Positions 28,001 to 38,683 of a DNA stretch of 64,000 bases are shown piece after piece (position 1 is the stretch's first letter; every line of letters begins with the position of its first letter). This DNA is from Symbiodinium sp. CCMP2592 (taxonomy: Eukaryota > Sar > Dinophyceae > Suessiales > Symbiodiniaceae): the NCBI GenBank assembly GCA_905221615.1, contig CAJNDT010000510.1, positions 1 through 64,000 on the forward strand, written 5' to 3'. Made by a program: the position numbers and the translations under genes. A model generated the notes under the pieces. The model worked only from the letters and a program-made list of their open reading frames with translations. It searched no databases and was not told where the DNA came from.

Positions 28001-28247
28001 CGCAGCGCGTACTTCCTTGCACAAGGCCTTCACACGGAAGGTAGAAGGCGCAGCGATAGTCTCGCAAGCGGTGGACTTTGAAGAGTCTCTGCAGTGCAGG
28101 GCTGCTTTCTTCCGAGTCCCGACAGACAGCAACATCGCTGATGGCCCCAGCAGAGACTGGTGGGAAGAGACCCAGCGGCTAGGCGCAGCGCGCCAATACC
28201 TGCCGCCCAACGCAGTGCCGTTGGCTTTGTCACTCGGCGCGGACTAA
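25026..28247 (+). CDS. Beta Pol: C5-methyltransferase, reverse transcriptase, RNase H
   Basis: About 1,073 aa as readthrough extension; numbering from base 25284. The Pro/Ala linker is followed by a C5-methyltransferase-like domain: FVEVFCGLGRLS (SAM motif I), WAPPCGTFS with Cys92 (motif IV), WSIENPAR (157-159, motif VI). RT: RPIDNFKSSFINSCC, TWDLKSAYKQL (about 584), SMPFGAVAAV, FFDDFT (about 657). RNase H: YIDGACEWE (about 823), YECELLPYL, WIDNDAARTSL, NIADGPSRD. There is no 2OG oxygenase domain, unlike alpha and gamma. All catalytic residues are present. Cytosine methyltransferases captured by dinoflagellate retrotransposons have been reported, which fits. Confidence 0.85.
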   Translation, partial: LGPLALSAAEPQQPSATEPAAPRPAALGPPATAPRAGQSPDPPTAALSLHPPATSKPGRATAAPSPDAGLAANADPPALLLSEQHSVPADNALGASLPEPAPQAAPRPPLFVEVFCGLGRLSKAAIEKGFSNVAVDHKTKARGLKVLQLDLCTQLGRNLLRAVLSHQDLRWVHWAPPCGTFSRAREIPRPGAPGPLRSESRPAGLKGLRGADAARVRSANSLVAFMAQCCHSLSQRGVCWSIENPARSLLWRMPCLREALQSAHRVEFDACMFGSMRRKRTAILSNLDWFSGLSRDCDGGHKHLPWGRASVDGSTVWSTSLESAYTTQLSSVWVSLAADQCAAALQAAPLSRKRLRRLRYEPDFSGKVTLQGPAARCFRGWKTPQKLPQSWTCFPKGSRLIQWIEASQKAIIAIPLQPLHWVRRAHLIDHPARDIEAVPLSLKRAIAAEVHEDTVLLAKRRTLASMHISRTCAECQALETGVRSSIDAQVNSVTKPKQTVALAKLLSEIDFPDRTLAQQVREGFPLLGWIQPSGLWPVQILPPSLDEKSILENAHSIGMRGVRSALRPSQDGVSDRVWESTIEEGQQGWLSLEDFSPEKLHETIVSSRFGVVQKGKVRPIDNFKSSFINSCCGTTEKVQVDSIDELLAVCLEWLRQGVPAEQAHRIVGRTWDLKSAYKQLAVQAAHKKFACIVMVDPQSGKVKIAHLHSMPFGAVAAVHAFLRCSEALKAIGREKLALVMTSFFDDFTVLTRSAHSKLVTLAVSNLFNKLGWQVATEPKKNADFSEVFDVLGVRVDLSKQHLGEISVSNKPTRAAELGMVLSEALARGSMSPLEAQSLRGRLIFAEQQAWGRNTRMAVICVGDVLGDGPEQVPLTEQQCQAMAFLLQRVVHGPPRTVSIHARRKVHLYIDGACEWETPRLVPKCGLGAVLIGEGIAFTWGLQISSQVAAQWVARAQKQQLVYECELLPYLLSLQLWAKHIAGSDLFVWIDNDAARTSLHKAFTRKVEGAAIVSQAVDFEESLQCRAAFFRVPTDSNIADGPSRDWWEETQRLGAARQYLPPNAVPLALSLGAD

Positions 28248-28279
28248 ATGGGGGGTGAGTAAGGCTTCGAGTGCCTTCA

Positions 28280-28491
28280 AGGGGGGTGAACCAGTCGTTC
28301 GCCTTACCATCGACCAGCGGTCGAGTTTTGTCAAGATGCCAGTGGCATCGTTTCGTCAGTGCCCGAAGATCGGGCCCGAACTGACCCCCCATGTCCGCTA
28401 GGAGAAAAAGAGAGTGTTTTGCACAGGGTTCCTCTGCAGCGCAGTTAGGGTTTCCCAAACGCGCGCTAACGGAAGTTTCGTTGGAAAATAA
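28280..28491 (+). repeat. Beta terminal repeat B1
   Basis: 212 bp starting AGGGGGGTGAACC and ending GGAAAATAA; matches B2 except two 2-bp indels. It contains mini-hairpins GATGCC-AGT-GGCATC (28335-28349) and GCCCGA-AGA-TCGGGC (28361-28375). Confidence 0.9.
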
Positions 28492-28657
28492 GCATCCATC
28501 ATGCGTGCGTGAATGGGTTTTATTTTCCGCCGAAAGTGTAGACAAAGTTTGTCGAAAAAGGAAAACAGTGTTTTCACTTGTGTGTGAGTGACACTAGACA
28601 AGCTTTGCCGTGCAGCTTTCGGCTTGAAGTTGGATCTGTGATCCAAAAAGTTTTTAT
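28492..28657 (+). repeat. Beta terminal repeat A2
   Basis: 166 bp identical by eye to A1 (6189-6354). It ends exactly at the 12-mer CCCACCCACCAC (28658-28669). The A2-B2 spacer 28658-28890 holds several mini-hairpins (28706-28720, 28721-28735) and no gene. Confidence 0.9.
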
Positions 28658-28890
28658 CCCACCCACCACACCCTGTATAGTATGCGGGGTCTGGGACACC
28701 GCGTCGGCAGCAGAGCTGCCAGGAGCAGCGCTCCTATGTTCTCTCTAGCAGAGCGGCGTCAGCACAGAGTGCGCTCTTGTACATAGGCCGTAGGCCGTCA
28801 GACTACAGAGTAGCAACTGGTAGCTGCAGTGACCCAGTAGGTCAGAGAATGTTTCACCTTATTATCCCGTGGTACGGGTTATTCCCTGGT

Positions 28891-29106
28891 AGGGGGGTGA
28901 ACCAGTCGTTCGCCTTACCATCGACCAGCGGTCGAGTTTTTCGTCAAGATGCCAGTGGCATCGTTTCGTCAGTGCCCGAAGATCGGGCCCGAACTGACCC
29001 CCCATGTCCGCTAGGAGAAAAAGAGAGAGTGTTTTGCACAGGGTTCCTCTGCAGCGCAGTTAGGGTTTCCCAAACGCGCGCTAACGGAAGTTTCGTTGGA
29101 AAATAA
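28891..29106 (+). repeat. Beta terminal repeat B2
   Basis: 216-bp copy of B1 ending GGAAAATAA at 29106; the alpha-type A sequence starts at 29107. Confidence 0.9.
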
Positions 29107-29191
29107 CACTTTATATATATGCGATTGAAAGACATATTCGAGTGGACTTAAAGAAAGGCCCGCATGATACATGAAGCCACATTGGTTATAA
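29107..29191 (+). repeat. Partial alpha-type A repeat to the right of beta
   Basis: 85 bp identical by eye to 5663-5747. It breaks off inside the left arm of the alpha palindrome (at GGTTATAA), after which unrelated RT coding sequence follows. It may be A1 of a second, truncated alpha copy, or the last part of the first. Confidence 0.8.
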
Positions 29192-30613
29192 AGACAGAGG
29201 CCTGCTTGGACTAAGACAACAAGAACGCCTCTTTTTCTACCGTGTCTGTCCCTTCGGGGCCACTTTTTCTAGCCACTGGTTTGCCCGCTTGGGGGGCTTT
29301 TTCGTGCGCTGCCTTCACCTACTTATCTGGTTGTCACACGTCCTCATGCTGTACGTCGATGATTTGCTTCTCTGGCAAAATTCTCGTGCACTGCCGCTTA
29401 GCGCTTCTCTGGTCTTGGCATTCTGCGCCTGCTTCAACATACCGCTTAGTTGGCGGAAATTGCAGATGGGGCCGTCTATAACCTGGATAGGGTGGCAGAT
29501 CGACTTCAAGGCTGGCTGTTACACTTTACCAGAGCTCAAACGCTTGAAGCTGCTTGTCCAGGTGGAGGAGTGCCTTCGGCACCGACTTGTCAGCCGCAAA
29601 CAGCTTGACAAACTGCTAGGTCTGCTTCAGTGGATTCTGCATGGTCTTCCTGCTTTACGCCCCTGGCTATGCACTCTGTATGATGACATGCGTAGACCAC
29701 TTGGCACCAATGTCAGCATCAGCCCAGTTGTTTGGCCAGGCATCCACTCTTACCTGGACGACAAGCTTCGCTTCACAGGTTGCCCCCCGGGCACGGGCAT
29801 TTCACCTGGCTCAACGCTGCTTTCAGCTCGGCATAAGCCTCTTAAAAGCAAAGAAGACCTGGCTCTAGTCCCCGTAAGCACCAAGCGCATGTGGCTCCGA
29901 GTTACGGACCCCACTTCCTCCAAGCGGCGCTTATGTGAATCCAGCAGAGAAACCCTTGCCTTCTTTGCCCACTTGAGCTCCAGGGACTGGCGGCCCAGGC
30001 CACTTCGACCACCACCTACCAGTTCGGTGGAATCGGCCGCAGATGCTTTCGGCAAGGGCAACGACTGTGGCGTGGGAGGTTGGCTACTCCTCCCCAGCGG
30101 ACGCCTGCTTTGGTTTGCTCACCGCTACACAGTCAAAGACTTCCTGGACTTAGGCCTACCCATGCAAGCAGATGCCAACCTAGACATCTCCAGCTACGAG
30201 ACATTGGCACAGTGCTTTGTGCTTTTGGCTTTTTGGAAAGCCCATAGTTCCGGTCGCTTGGCTTTGACAGTGGTGCGGAGTCTGTGTGTAATAAGCTTTA
30301 CACCTCTAAAGTACCACTTAACCTTTTCGTTCGCAAGCTTTCAATGTGGAGCTCGATTACCGGTGTCACTTTGGACTGCAGCCATATAGCTGGCGAGAAG
30401 AACGACGACGCAGACCTGCTTTCTCGGTGGGATGGCTCCGCGGAACTCCCTGCCAAGTTTCTGGCCTCGAACCGCATCGAGCTCTCACTTTCTGAGTTCT
30501 GGCAGATCCGCTTTCAAGTGACGCTTTTTCCCGCTGACACATTTTTGAAATGGCAGCTTCCGTCAGCTGACAGCTTGGGCCCGACAAACCGCGGTTCAAG
30601 GAAGCGCAAGTAG
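29192..30613 (+). pseudogene. Truncated, frameshifted RT-RNase H of a further retroelement
   Basis: The open frame begins directly at the 85-bp repeat. It contains RT motif B (FYRVCPFGATFSSHWF) and motif C (LYVDDLLLW), with thumb-like LSWRKLQMGPSITWIGWQ. RNase H pieces: SAADAFGKGNDCGVGGWLL, SSYETLAQCF. The frame is lost near 30280-30290; the continuation (30284-30613) has VCNKLYTSK and HIAGEKNDDADLLSR, the usual C-terminal end of RNase H/connection. Fingers and motif A are missing. The family is distinct from alpha, beta and gamma (YVDD rather than YFDD/FYDD/FFDD). Confidence 0.75.
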
Positions 30614-30710
30614 CTTCCTCACCTCACTTTTCTGCTTGGCCTTTTCACTACGTTTGCGAGGTTTCGGCTTGCCAGTTTCAGACCCGGGCTTTTGCGACTG
30701 CTCCGCTGCT

Positions 30711-30932
30711 TCAGCCTTTGCTTTACGATCTCGGACGGATCAAAGATCCGATCGGGACAGCCGACTTCTGAGCAGTCGCTTTACCGGCAAGCCGAAAAAA
30801 GGACAGTGTGCATACCTTCTTTCAGCCTTTGCTTTACGATCTCGGACGGATCAAAGATCCGATCGGGACAGCCGACTTCTGAGCAGTCGCTTTACCGGCA
30901 AGCCGAAAAAAGGACAGTGTGCATACCTTCTT
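30711..30932 (+). repeat. Perfect 111-bp tandem duplication
   Basis: 30711-30821 and 30822-30932 are identical by eye. On the minus strand each unit contains a GT...AG-bounded 100-bp stretch (30716-30815; 30827-30926) with 11 bases between them. The flank on the minus strand reads Lys/Pro-rich (KPGSETGKPKPRKRSEKAKQK). Confidence 0.85.
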
Positions 30933-31020
30933 TCATGCTCCAGCTTTTGCTTGCTTTTGCTTCGCACAGCATTCCTCGCAGTAGCCTTTTGGTGTTGCGT
31001 GGTGTAGTAATGTCCTGAAC

Positions 31021-31670
31021 TATCCCACCCCCCGGCCCTCACCACCAGTGCTGGTCGTCGCGCTGTCGTGTCAACCGGGAATCCCCACCGTCATCGTCGC
31101 CGTCGCCGTCGTCGCCGCTCGTCGCCGCTCGTCGTTGTGGCGGTCGTCGCCGCTCGTCGCCGCGTCGTCGCGAGCATCCTATTTGGGGGGAGCATGAGGG
31201 GCTGCAGCGACTGGGGGCTGCAGCGACTGTGAGGGCTCGTCGCTCGTGTGGCACCGGGCAGTGCTTGGGAGGGCAGCGAAGGGCCTCTAATCCCTCTCGT
31301 GCTTGCCGCCGCTTCGCCGCGTTGTCGTCGCCGCGTCATCGCGTCGTCGTCCTCGCCTCTTCCTCTTGGGTGAGGAGGACCCGGCGGAGCAGGGGCGCCC
31401 GTGAGACCTGCAGGGCCCGTCGTCGTCGCGTCCTCGTCGCCGCGTCGTTGTCCCCACGCCGCCCTGTCGTCCCCTATCCTCACCCCTATCCTCCTCACCG
31501 GTATCATCGCTATCCTCACCGCCTCGCCGGCGTCGTCGTCGCCGCGTGTCGTCACGTCGTCGTCTCCGCCCTGTCGTCTCCGGTATCCTCCTATCCTCAC
31601 CGCACCGCCTCGCCGCCGCATCGTCGTCGCCGCGTCATCGTCGTTGCGTCATCGCGTCGTCGTCGCTGCG
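31021..31670 (-). repeat. Left arm of a 650-bp inverted repeat (CGA/GAC-rich)
   Basis: Near-identical reverse complement of 41064-41715, from TATCCCACC to the CGTCGCTGCG end. Long ORFs on both strands are Arg/Ser/Pro-rich by-products of the triplet repeats. Confidence 0.85.
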
Positions 31671-34600
31671 TGCCCTCACTGCCACTCACAGCTCCTTTAT
31701 TCCGGGTGCATCCTGACCCAAAGATGAGGAGATGACGCGACGGGATTCAGGTGAGGAGGGTGATGCCGCGGATGTGGGGGATAGTGTGGGGGGCTGCAGT
31801 GACTGGTGAGGGCAGCCTGTTGGAGCCGGAGCTGCGCGGCAAAAAGGCTGCAGGAACGGAGGCTGCAAAACCGGATATGTGGAGACCTGAAACTGGAGGC
31901 CTGGAGGCTGGGTGGGCAGAACATGTGTGGGGCTGCAGCGACTCGGTGCACCGAGCCCTGTCCCCACCGCCACCCCATCCTCTTGCCAAGATGTGCATGG
32001 CTGCGCCTCAAGCCCGCCCCTATTCCCGGCAGGTCTTTCCACCATTTCTTCGTTTTTCATGGTTTGCAGGGGGCGCTGATGAGTCCCCAAAAGCGAACGT
32101 GGAAAACGTGGAAAAACGAAGCTCCTGGACATCAAAATCGGGTTCGAGTAGCTTCGTCCAAAAATCGAGTATTAACAACATGGAAATCGTGGAAATCGTG
32201 GAAAAACGAAGCTCCTGGATTGGGCTCGAGACGCATGGCCCAAAATCGGGGATGGAAAAGCTGGAAGTGGAGCGCTCGCAGGCATCTTTTGCCATCCTTT
32301 CCATCCTTTCCCTGCGCTCGAGCCTATTTTAGGTGCCCCTGGAAACCCTGGAAACGGTGGAAAGACCTGCCGGCAGTGGAGGCATGAACCTGTTGGCTCA
32401 GCTGCTGCAAAGTCCTCAGAAATAGTTAGAGTCCGCGCCTGAGCTCAATGCCGCCCTTCAGGCAGTTGCAGGAGGGTTTCAGTTTGCTTTCGGTTTGGAT
32501 GTCGTCTTTGGTGCCAACCAGTGCCAGGGAGCTTTTGGGCCACAAAACTGTCCGAATTGTAACAGCACGTGCTGAGCGGCCGTTCACTGCATCAATTTCC
32601 CGCTGGTGTCCTTCTGCAGGCACCACGCCGCCCGGCAGCGCCAGGCGCCAGGCCCGGGTCTCGTTTCCGAGACCGGCCGCCCACGTCACCGTCGCCGCCC
32701 TTATCGGGCACCGCTTTCGTGACCGCCAAACGTCCTTGTTCCGTCCCGCAAGGTTGCACGCGCCTTCGTCCTGAGACGGCCCGTTCGAGCTTCTCGAGCC
32801 TCTTGCAGACGCCTCAGAGCACCACGAAAAGCTTCTAGTAGTCTAGTCGAGAGCCATCTCTCCCGTTCTTGGTCTTGCACATCGTCTCGCCTGCGCGTCC
32901 AGCGCGACAAACCGATCTGGTCCTTGGGCCCGATGCGATTGTACAGCTGTGGCTCCACGGCGTTGAGGGTTTGCTGCAGGAGGTCCTGGCTCCTTGAGGC
33001 CCAGCGTCGCTGAGGTTGACGAAGCCGTAGCCAAAAATGACCTCGCCGCTGTTGCCTCCCCCGATGTTGGGCTAGGCTGTTGTTGAAGCTGATGAACTGC
33101 TGGAAGGGTTTGAGCTGCACCTCACCGCCCGCGAACGCTTTGAGCTCGGCCACCATTTTGGGCGTCGGAGTCTAGAGTCCTTATAGAATGAGCGAGGCGT
33201 CCCAGTGAATCTTGGCCTTAAAGTATGCAGTGCCTCGCTGTGTCTGCTTCAGGCACGAACACCATGTTTCCCGGAGTCCCGAGGTCGTAGCTGGTCAGAT
33301 TGTTGTCGTTGGGCAAGGTTTGGCTCGGGATTGCACTTTGGCTTCCAGAATTTCGAAATGCTGCTTGATTTCGGGGTCGATTTCCGAAGACATGGTTGCA
33401 CGTTTTGGGTCGCGTGCCGCTAGGTGCGGGGCAGGTTCCACAAGACGCGCAGGTAGTTTCCAGACATCCAGGTGAAAGGGCCTGTGAGGGTTTGACGGGC
33501 AGGACTGTGCTGCCATTAGCCAGGCGGGTCGTTTTGTCCACGACCATGTTGGCTGGAACTTGCATGTTGCTGATTTTTGTAGCAGGCGGCGGGCATTTTC
33601 TGTCATCCGAGCATGCGTGCGTCGCAGCAGTGTCGGCTGTAAGGGCTTTTTGGCGACACAGGGCCTACAGGGTTTGGGGTTGGCTAGTCAAAACACGTCC
33701 GTCAGAGTGAGCAGTTGGAGATTCATAGCGCGGATGTTTTTTCAGCTATTGCAATTTTCGCATGAGTTTTGCATGCTGGCTTGAAACCCTTTGCATCCGT
33801 TTTGGCGAGAGTTCTTGGAGCGGTTGTTGTGATTTCCAATGTTTTCGTGATTTTTGCATGGTTTTGACATGGATTTTTGTTGACTTGGCATGTGCTTGAC
33901 TCTTGGCATGCAGGACCACACGAAGCAACACGACAGCACGGCAAGCACAGCAAACTGGCAAGCACAGCAAGCCTTGGCGCAGGGGGTAGTGATCGAGCGC
34001 TGGGGACCACGGAGGCTTGAGGGTTGCCTTTGGGGTTGCAGGTGAGTTGAGGCTCCTTGGCAGCCAAGTCTGCAAGTTTGCGCTGCAAGGCTCCACGGAG
34101 TTTCAGGTGGGTTGGGGTTTTGAGGCAGCGAGGTTTTGGTTGTGTGCTGCAAGTTTCAGGGTTGGTTTGGTTGCAGTCTGGGGGGTGAGCTCTGAGGCGT
34201 TCAGGTTCGGTCGTGCTGCGCTGTCCTTGCCCCTCTCTTCTGCCCGATCCCGGTCTCGCTGCCGGCTCTGAGTGATGCGTGAAAGGGGGGCCACCCTAGG
34301 AGGGCTGGAGTTCGACTGGCAGTTGCCCATACTCCTGGGCCAGGAGGCACCGAGGTGGCCGGGGCGGGCCGGGGCGGGCCGGGGAGCCGAGGTGAAGATG
34401 AAATTGTGAGGTCACGGGCTGGGTGGTTGATGGAGGCAGGGGTTGGGGGCTTTACCCGTGAATCTCCTGTGCAGAGAGATGCTTGCCATGCATCCTTCTG
34501 GATCTCGCTGTACTGGCAGGCGATATCACGGGTCCTTTGTCAACGCACTCTGCGTGTGGCACCCAGATACTTCTGGACCAGCGGCCAAACCGAAGATGAT

Positions 34601-35312
34601 AGAAGGGGGTCGGGGATCAGGGCTTATTTGATGTCATTCAGTCGCTTCTGCTCGAGCCTTCTTGAGGACAGCTATAGGACGAGGGCAGCCATGGCAAGGA
34701 CTCCAGCGTCGCGCAAGATTGGTCGCGTTCTGGCGCTGCTGGCATTGTTTTGGGCCTGTCAGCCAGAGCCTAAGACAGGTGCTTCTCAGTGTTAGAGAGG
34801 GTTTCTGAGCAGCTTCAGGCCAGCCGTGCAGACAGTGCACACTGCCGTTGGAGCCCGGGCCGTCCCCTTTGCAAGGCGGGATGTGACAGCATGGTGCACC
34901 GAAGAGCAGAAAGCCAAGCGAGGCCTCCTGCTGGCGCGTGGGCGCGTAAGCCCCTCATTGCACGCAGGGTCACGAGCAAGGTGGGGGTCCAAAACTGAAA
35001 AGACTGTGTCAAGCCCGTCCGGAGAAGCTCAGGCTGATGGCCAACATAGTGAAGCTGACGACAAGGAAGATGATGAGGCAGGAATGGTTTGTCGGTTCGG
35101 AGTTCGGAGTGACACCCCTGCTTTGCTGCAAGGTGAGCGAGCTTGGCAAAGAACACGATCAGGTTCAGAGCTACGATGCAGATGAGGTGCTTTGCGTCGT
35201 TCTTATGTCGTTCCCTTTAGTCCTGCCCTGGCTTTCTGAAGCGTCTCTTCTAGGTGATTCGATGGGTCGAACAATCCGTGGGCATCACTGATCGCGAGGT
35301 CGGAGATGACGA
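31671..35312. other. Long interval without a recognised gene
   Basis: A segment at 31746-31794 resembles 40965-41014 in direct orientation. A 22-bp phrase starting GTGGAAAAACGAAG occurs at 32108 and 32198. Short minus-strand frames at 32426-33606 look protein-like in patches (for example FQQFISFNNSLAQHRG, MSSEIDPEIKQHFEILEAK) but switch frame and have no recognised domain; a decayed minus-strand gene is possible. A 10-bp CCGGGGCGGG-type tandem lies at 34357-34385. Nothing else seen. Confidence 0.4.
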
Positions 35313-36026
35313 ATGTGCCTGCTTGTCTCGTCTCAAGCAGCAATGTGCTCTGAGGAAATCAGAAAGCTTGCAGGGCAAAAGTATGCTGGGTCATTCCTGC
35401 TGGAGAAGAGCGTCGCGGCAGACTTGGAAGCAAAGCTCAACTTGTCAGACGGGCCAAAAGACATCTTGATAAAGCGCATCAAGAAGCTGAAAGCGGCCGC
35501 CGCCGCTCGACTGCACACGTTGCCGTTGCTTCCGGGCAGCCGCAGTCTCGGAGCAAGCTGAGGCCGTCAGAGATTTCAAGAAGAAGCTTGAAGATGAAGG
35601 CGCTGATGAGGCCCGGGGGCTTCGGAGTGTAGCCGTCCAGCACGGGTTGCGCCGGCATAGGATCGAATCACGATGGTCGGCGGCGGCCTCGGAGTTGTGG
35701 GAAACGCGAGCCAGATGTGGTGGGGACGGCGCTCGCAGGTGACATGCTGTCGGCGCTGGTGAAGCTGGATGCAAAGACTGTGATGAGTTCAGCTCTTCGG
35801 GATCCAGATGTCCAATCGGTCGCTCAGCCGCATGCTTTATGTTCTTGCCGTTCGGGGTCTGAGCTGTGGATCCGCCTGGCCCAGGTGTTGGAGCAGGCCT
35901 GTAACGCAACCAGAGACGATGTGGACAGCTACGGACCACTTCAAGTAGCTGCATGGATTGCAGCAAACCTGGTTTCTGCCAAGTACGACGCTTCTGCGAT
36001 CCAACAGGCCAGGGGTGTAAACTCGT
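35313..36026 (+). other. Possible upstream exons of the CRN/RHS-like gene
   Basis: Three short frames in different phases look coding: 35334-35550 (SEEIRKLAGQKYAGSFLLEK...GPKDILIKRIKKL), about 35540-35700 (EQAEAVRDFKKKLEDEG) and 35747-36020 (MLSALVKLDAKTVMSSALRDP...GPLQVAAWIAANLVSAKYD). They lead towards the gene below, which has no good ATG of its own. Exon borders were not resolved. Confidence 0.3.
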
Positions 36027-38439
36027 TTGTACCATCCGACCGTTCAGTCTTTTTCCTTGTTTGAGGCACTTGCGAAGCTGACTGGGATGTTGTCTCAACA
36101 GCTGCTCGAAGTCCCCCAAGATCAGCTCGAGAGCCGGTACAGTCTAGAGGCTGCGACAGCGGCGTTCCTGTTCAATGCGGTTCAAGAATTAAGCGATCCT
36201 TTGGCCACTCTGGCATGAACTAGTCACTCTTCTTTTGGCGGGCCTGTTTTGTGGTCAGTGTCACGCCAGTTGGCATGTTTCAGGGCAGCCCGTGTGCTGA
36301 AAGGTGTTGACCTTTCGGGACCTCGTGAACGACAGCAGCTATCCAGAGTTCCAATACAAGCATGTTTGGGTGTACAGGCTCCTAACTGAGATACCAGAAT
36401 GTGGGTACATTGAAGATGCGCAGCTCTTGACAAGCACAGTCGGCGGCGAAGTGGTGGATGTGGCAATCGGCAGCATGAAGGGCAAGCGCTGTATTCCCGT
36501 CTTCTATGGTGAAAGTGGCAGTGGGAAGACCCTTCAGTCTCAGCTTGCGCCAGCCCTGAAGTCAGGCAATAATTCCTGCATAGTTCGCGTCTTGAGCAAG
36601 ACTATTGACGATGACGACCCAATCCTCGCGAGCATCAGGCACGAACACGCGCAAGGTAACTTCGAGAATCGCAATGCCTTGTGCATGAATTGGACTCTCA
36701 CCATGCTCTTTGCACAGATCAAGAGTGCTTTTTGGCCACATCATGAGGTGGTTGAGGCATGGTTGGACAATCCAAGCCGGAACAAACAAGACCTTGGCAC
36801 CATCGTGTTTGTCATCGATGAGGTCAGCAAGTGCATAGAACTGGCTCGCGGGATCTCTGCAAAGCAAGATGACATCTACACCACGCTAGAGCAGAAGTAT
36901 TGCCTCTCTGCTCAGCTTGTCATGGCAGGAACGGCTGCGGCATACATTCTGGGCACTCCAGGTACAAGTGTGCTCAGTACCGATCCAAGCGGGGTTTGCT
37001 TGACGCACGTTGGCCTCGTCCAAGGCTCGAACTATCTCGGCAGCCTGCTGACACAGTTAGACAACCAGACGGGCGTGCACTTGAAGGACTTGCAAGTCGC
37101 GTCCGTGCGCCCATACCTCAGCAATGCCCGAACGGCATGGTTCCTGATTGAAACACTGCGGTGTTTTTTTGCTTGGGCACCAAAGGATGTCAGCCGCAAG
37201 ATGGCAGGCTCAATTTGGAAGCGCTACCCAGCAGCCACGGGCTGCTATGTGCCGTTGATGTACAGAACAACGAACGGCTTGCAGCGATTGAAGACTGCTG
37301 AACAGCGTGAAGGCATTGCCAACCGGGCGCTCAAACTTTTGATGCACGCCGACCTTCTGACACCAGACACGATGCCGACGCTTCGGGAAGCTGTAGAGTG
37401 TGTAAGCCTTGGGCTGTGCAATGTTTCAAATTATAGCGAAGCCCAAAGTCTCCTTGCTCAAGATGGGCAAAGCAAGACGTATCGGAAGGACCTCATTTTC
37501 CAGTCTTCACCCGCTTTGGCACACATGCTGTTGGCAGCTTTCGATGTGCCGGAGGTAGTCCCGCAGGACGGGGATTCGCTGGAGGCAGTCATAATGGAAG
37601 CGGAAAGACGCTTCTCAGAGGTGCTGACGGGCCGGAAGGCCATCGCTTTGACTCTACCGCATGTGCTGCCTCCGCAGCTTAACCAGCCGAACATGACAGG
37701 CCTGCCGCTAGCACAGTTTACGGAGATTCTGGGAGCATTGAATGCCAACCAGACAGTGGTGCTGCGCAATGGGCCCAGTGCTCAAGGTGCTGACATTATC
37801 GTTCTTCGGAGGAAGCATGAAAGCAATATGCCCTTGGTTCGCCTGATACAGGCGAAGAACAAGAACAAGAAAGCAGATATGCTTCCAGCTATTTCAACAC
37901 TGGGAGTCGCATGCCACAACAAAACAGCCGCACGTCCCGCCTTGCATCGAGCTGCACAAGTTCTTGGATGGCTGTGCCGACTTGTGTCAGAGCAAGCTGG
38001 CCGTAATGTGTCCGAGCTTGGGGAGTTCAAGCAGCCCAGGAGTAATGTTAGCGTGTCCGTCGAGCTGGTGCTTTGGGAGAGTATCCCCCGCAACGAGGCT
38101 CCTCCTACTTTGAGTCGACCATGGTTTTTGCAACAGACTCCTACGTTCCGGCTGAGGAGCTTGCAACATTTGGCTCCGTTTCCTACACATATAGCGCGCC
38201 CCGATAGCAACTATGTTGCGCAGAAGCAGTGGCCAAAGAAGAAGAGGTCGGGAAAGTCGCCGGCAAAGAAATCATCAGCAAGCAAACGATGGAGGACAGT
38301 GCTGTCGCTCTTGCATAGAGCATCATTCGAAAAAGGCGCGCTCCATTGCTGGTGTGGCATTCGAGTAAATAGTCTTGGTCATCACTCAAGAGCTTGCATG
38401 TTGCCTTGTTCCTCAGAGCACGTTCTGGTTCGGAGCTGA
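36027..38439 (+). CDS. CRN/RHS-like protein: P-loop NTPase plus PD-(D/E)XK-like nuclease domain
   Basis: The main exon 36304-38439 (711 aa) joins an upstream exon ending at 36212 through a 91-bp GC-AG intron (36213-36303, phase 0). Its downstream start would be GTG, so upstream sequence is needed. P-loop GESGSGKT at 69-76, Walker B FVIDEVSK near 169, and a sensor-like VMAGTAAA. The C-terminal part has GADIIVL (about 495) and VRLIQAKNKNK (about 512-520), the D...QxK pattern of restriction-endonuclease-like folds. This architecture is that of Crinkler/RHS-type proteins (NTPase plus REase), known as effectors in some eukaryotes and as retrotransposon-hot-spot proteins in trypanosomes. Family assignment is moderate; a role in the host or an element is unknown. 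A Lys-rich C-terminal stretch (KKKRSGKSPAKKSSASKR) could be a nuclear signal. Confidence 0.55.
36213..36303 (+). other. GC-AG spliceosomal intron, 91 bp
   Basis: Exon frame ...SDPLATL ends at 36212. The intron starts GCATGAAC and ends GAAAG, and the exon resumes in frame (VLTFRDL). The paralogous copy has the same length and borders at 38733-38823, where removal also restores the frame (SDPSATL|ALTFLHI). Confidence 0.6.
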
Positions 38440-38683
38440 CGGCTGCATGATTTTCACTCAGGTCCCAGCGGGATGCTGTCATCCAGGCTGGTGCGACGCA
38501 GCAGCCGTTAGTTGCAGGCATGAATTGCCCTGTTATGAGGGGATGCTCTAGAAACTGTCAACACAGCATTTTTGGGCAGGCTGCCAAGGCTACTGAGCTG
38601 CGGGCAGTGGTTCTCGGCGTGGAATGCGCACGTAGCCCCCTTCCTTAGCCTTGGGGGGGGGGCAGGAAATGTAGAATAGCGAA

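Noticed and set aside
31091-31621. Long Arg/Asp-rich ORFs on both strands of the CGA-rich arms (also 40813-41697)
   Set aside because: They are translations of CGA/GAC triplet repeats, open in several frames on both strands, with no domain.
32426-33606. A minus-strand gene
   Set aside because: Patches look protein-like but the frame changes repeatedly and no domain can be named; left as unexplained sequence.
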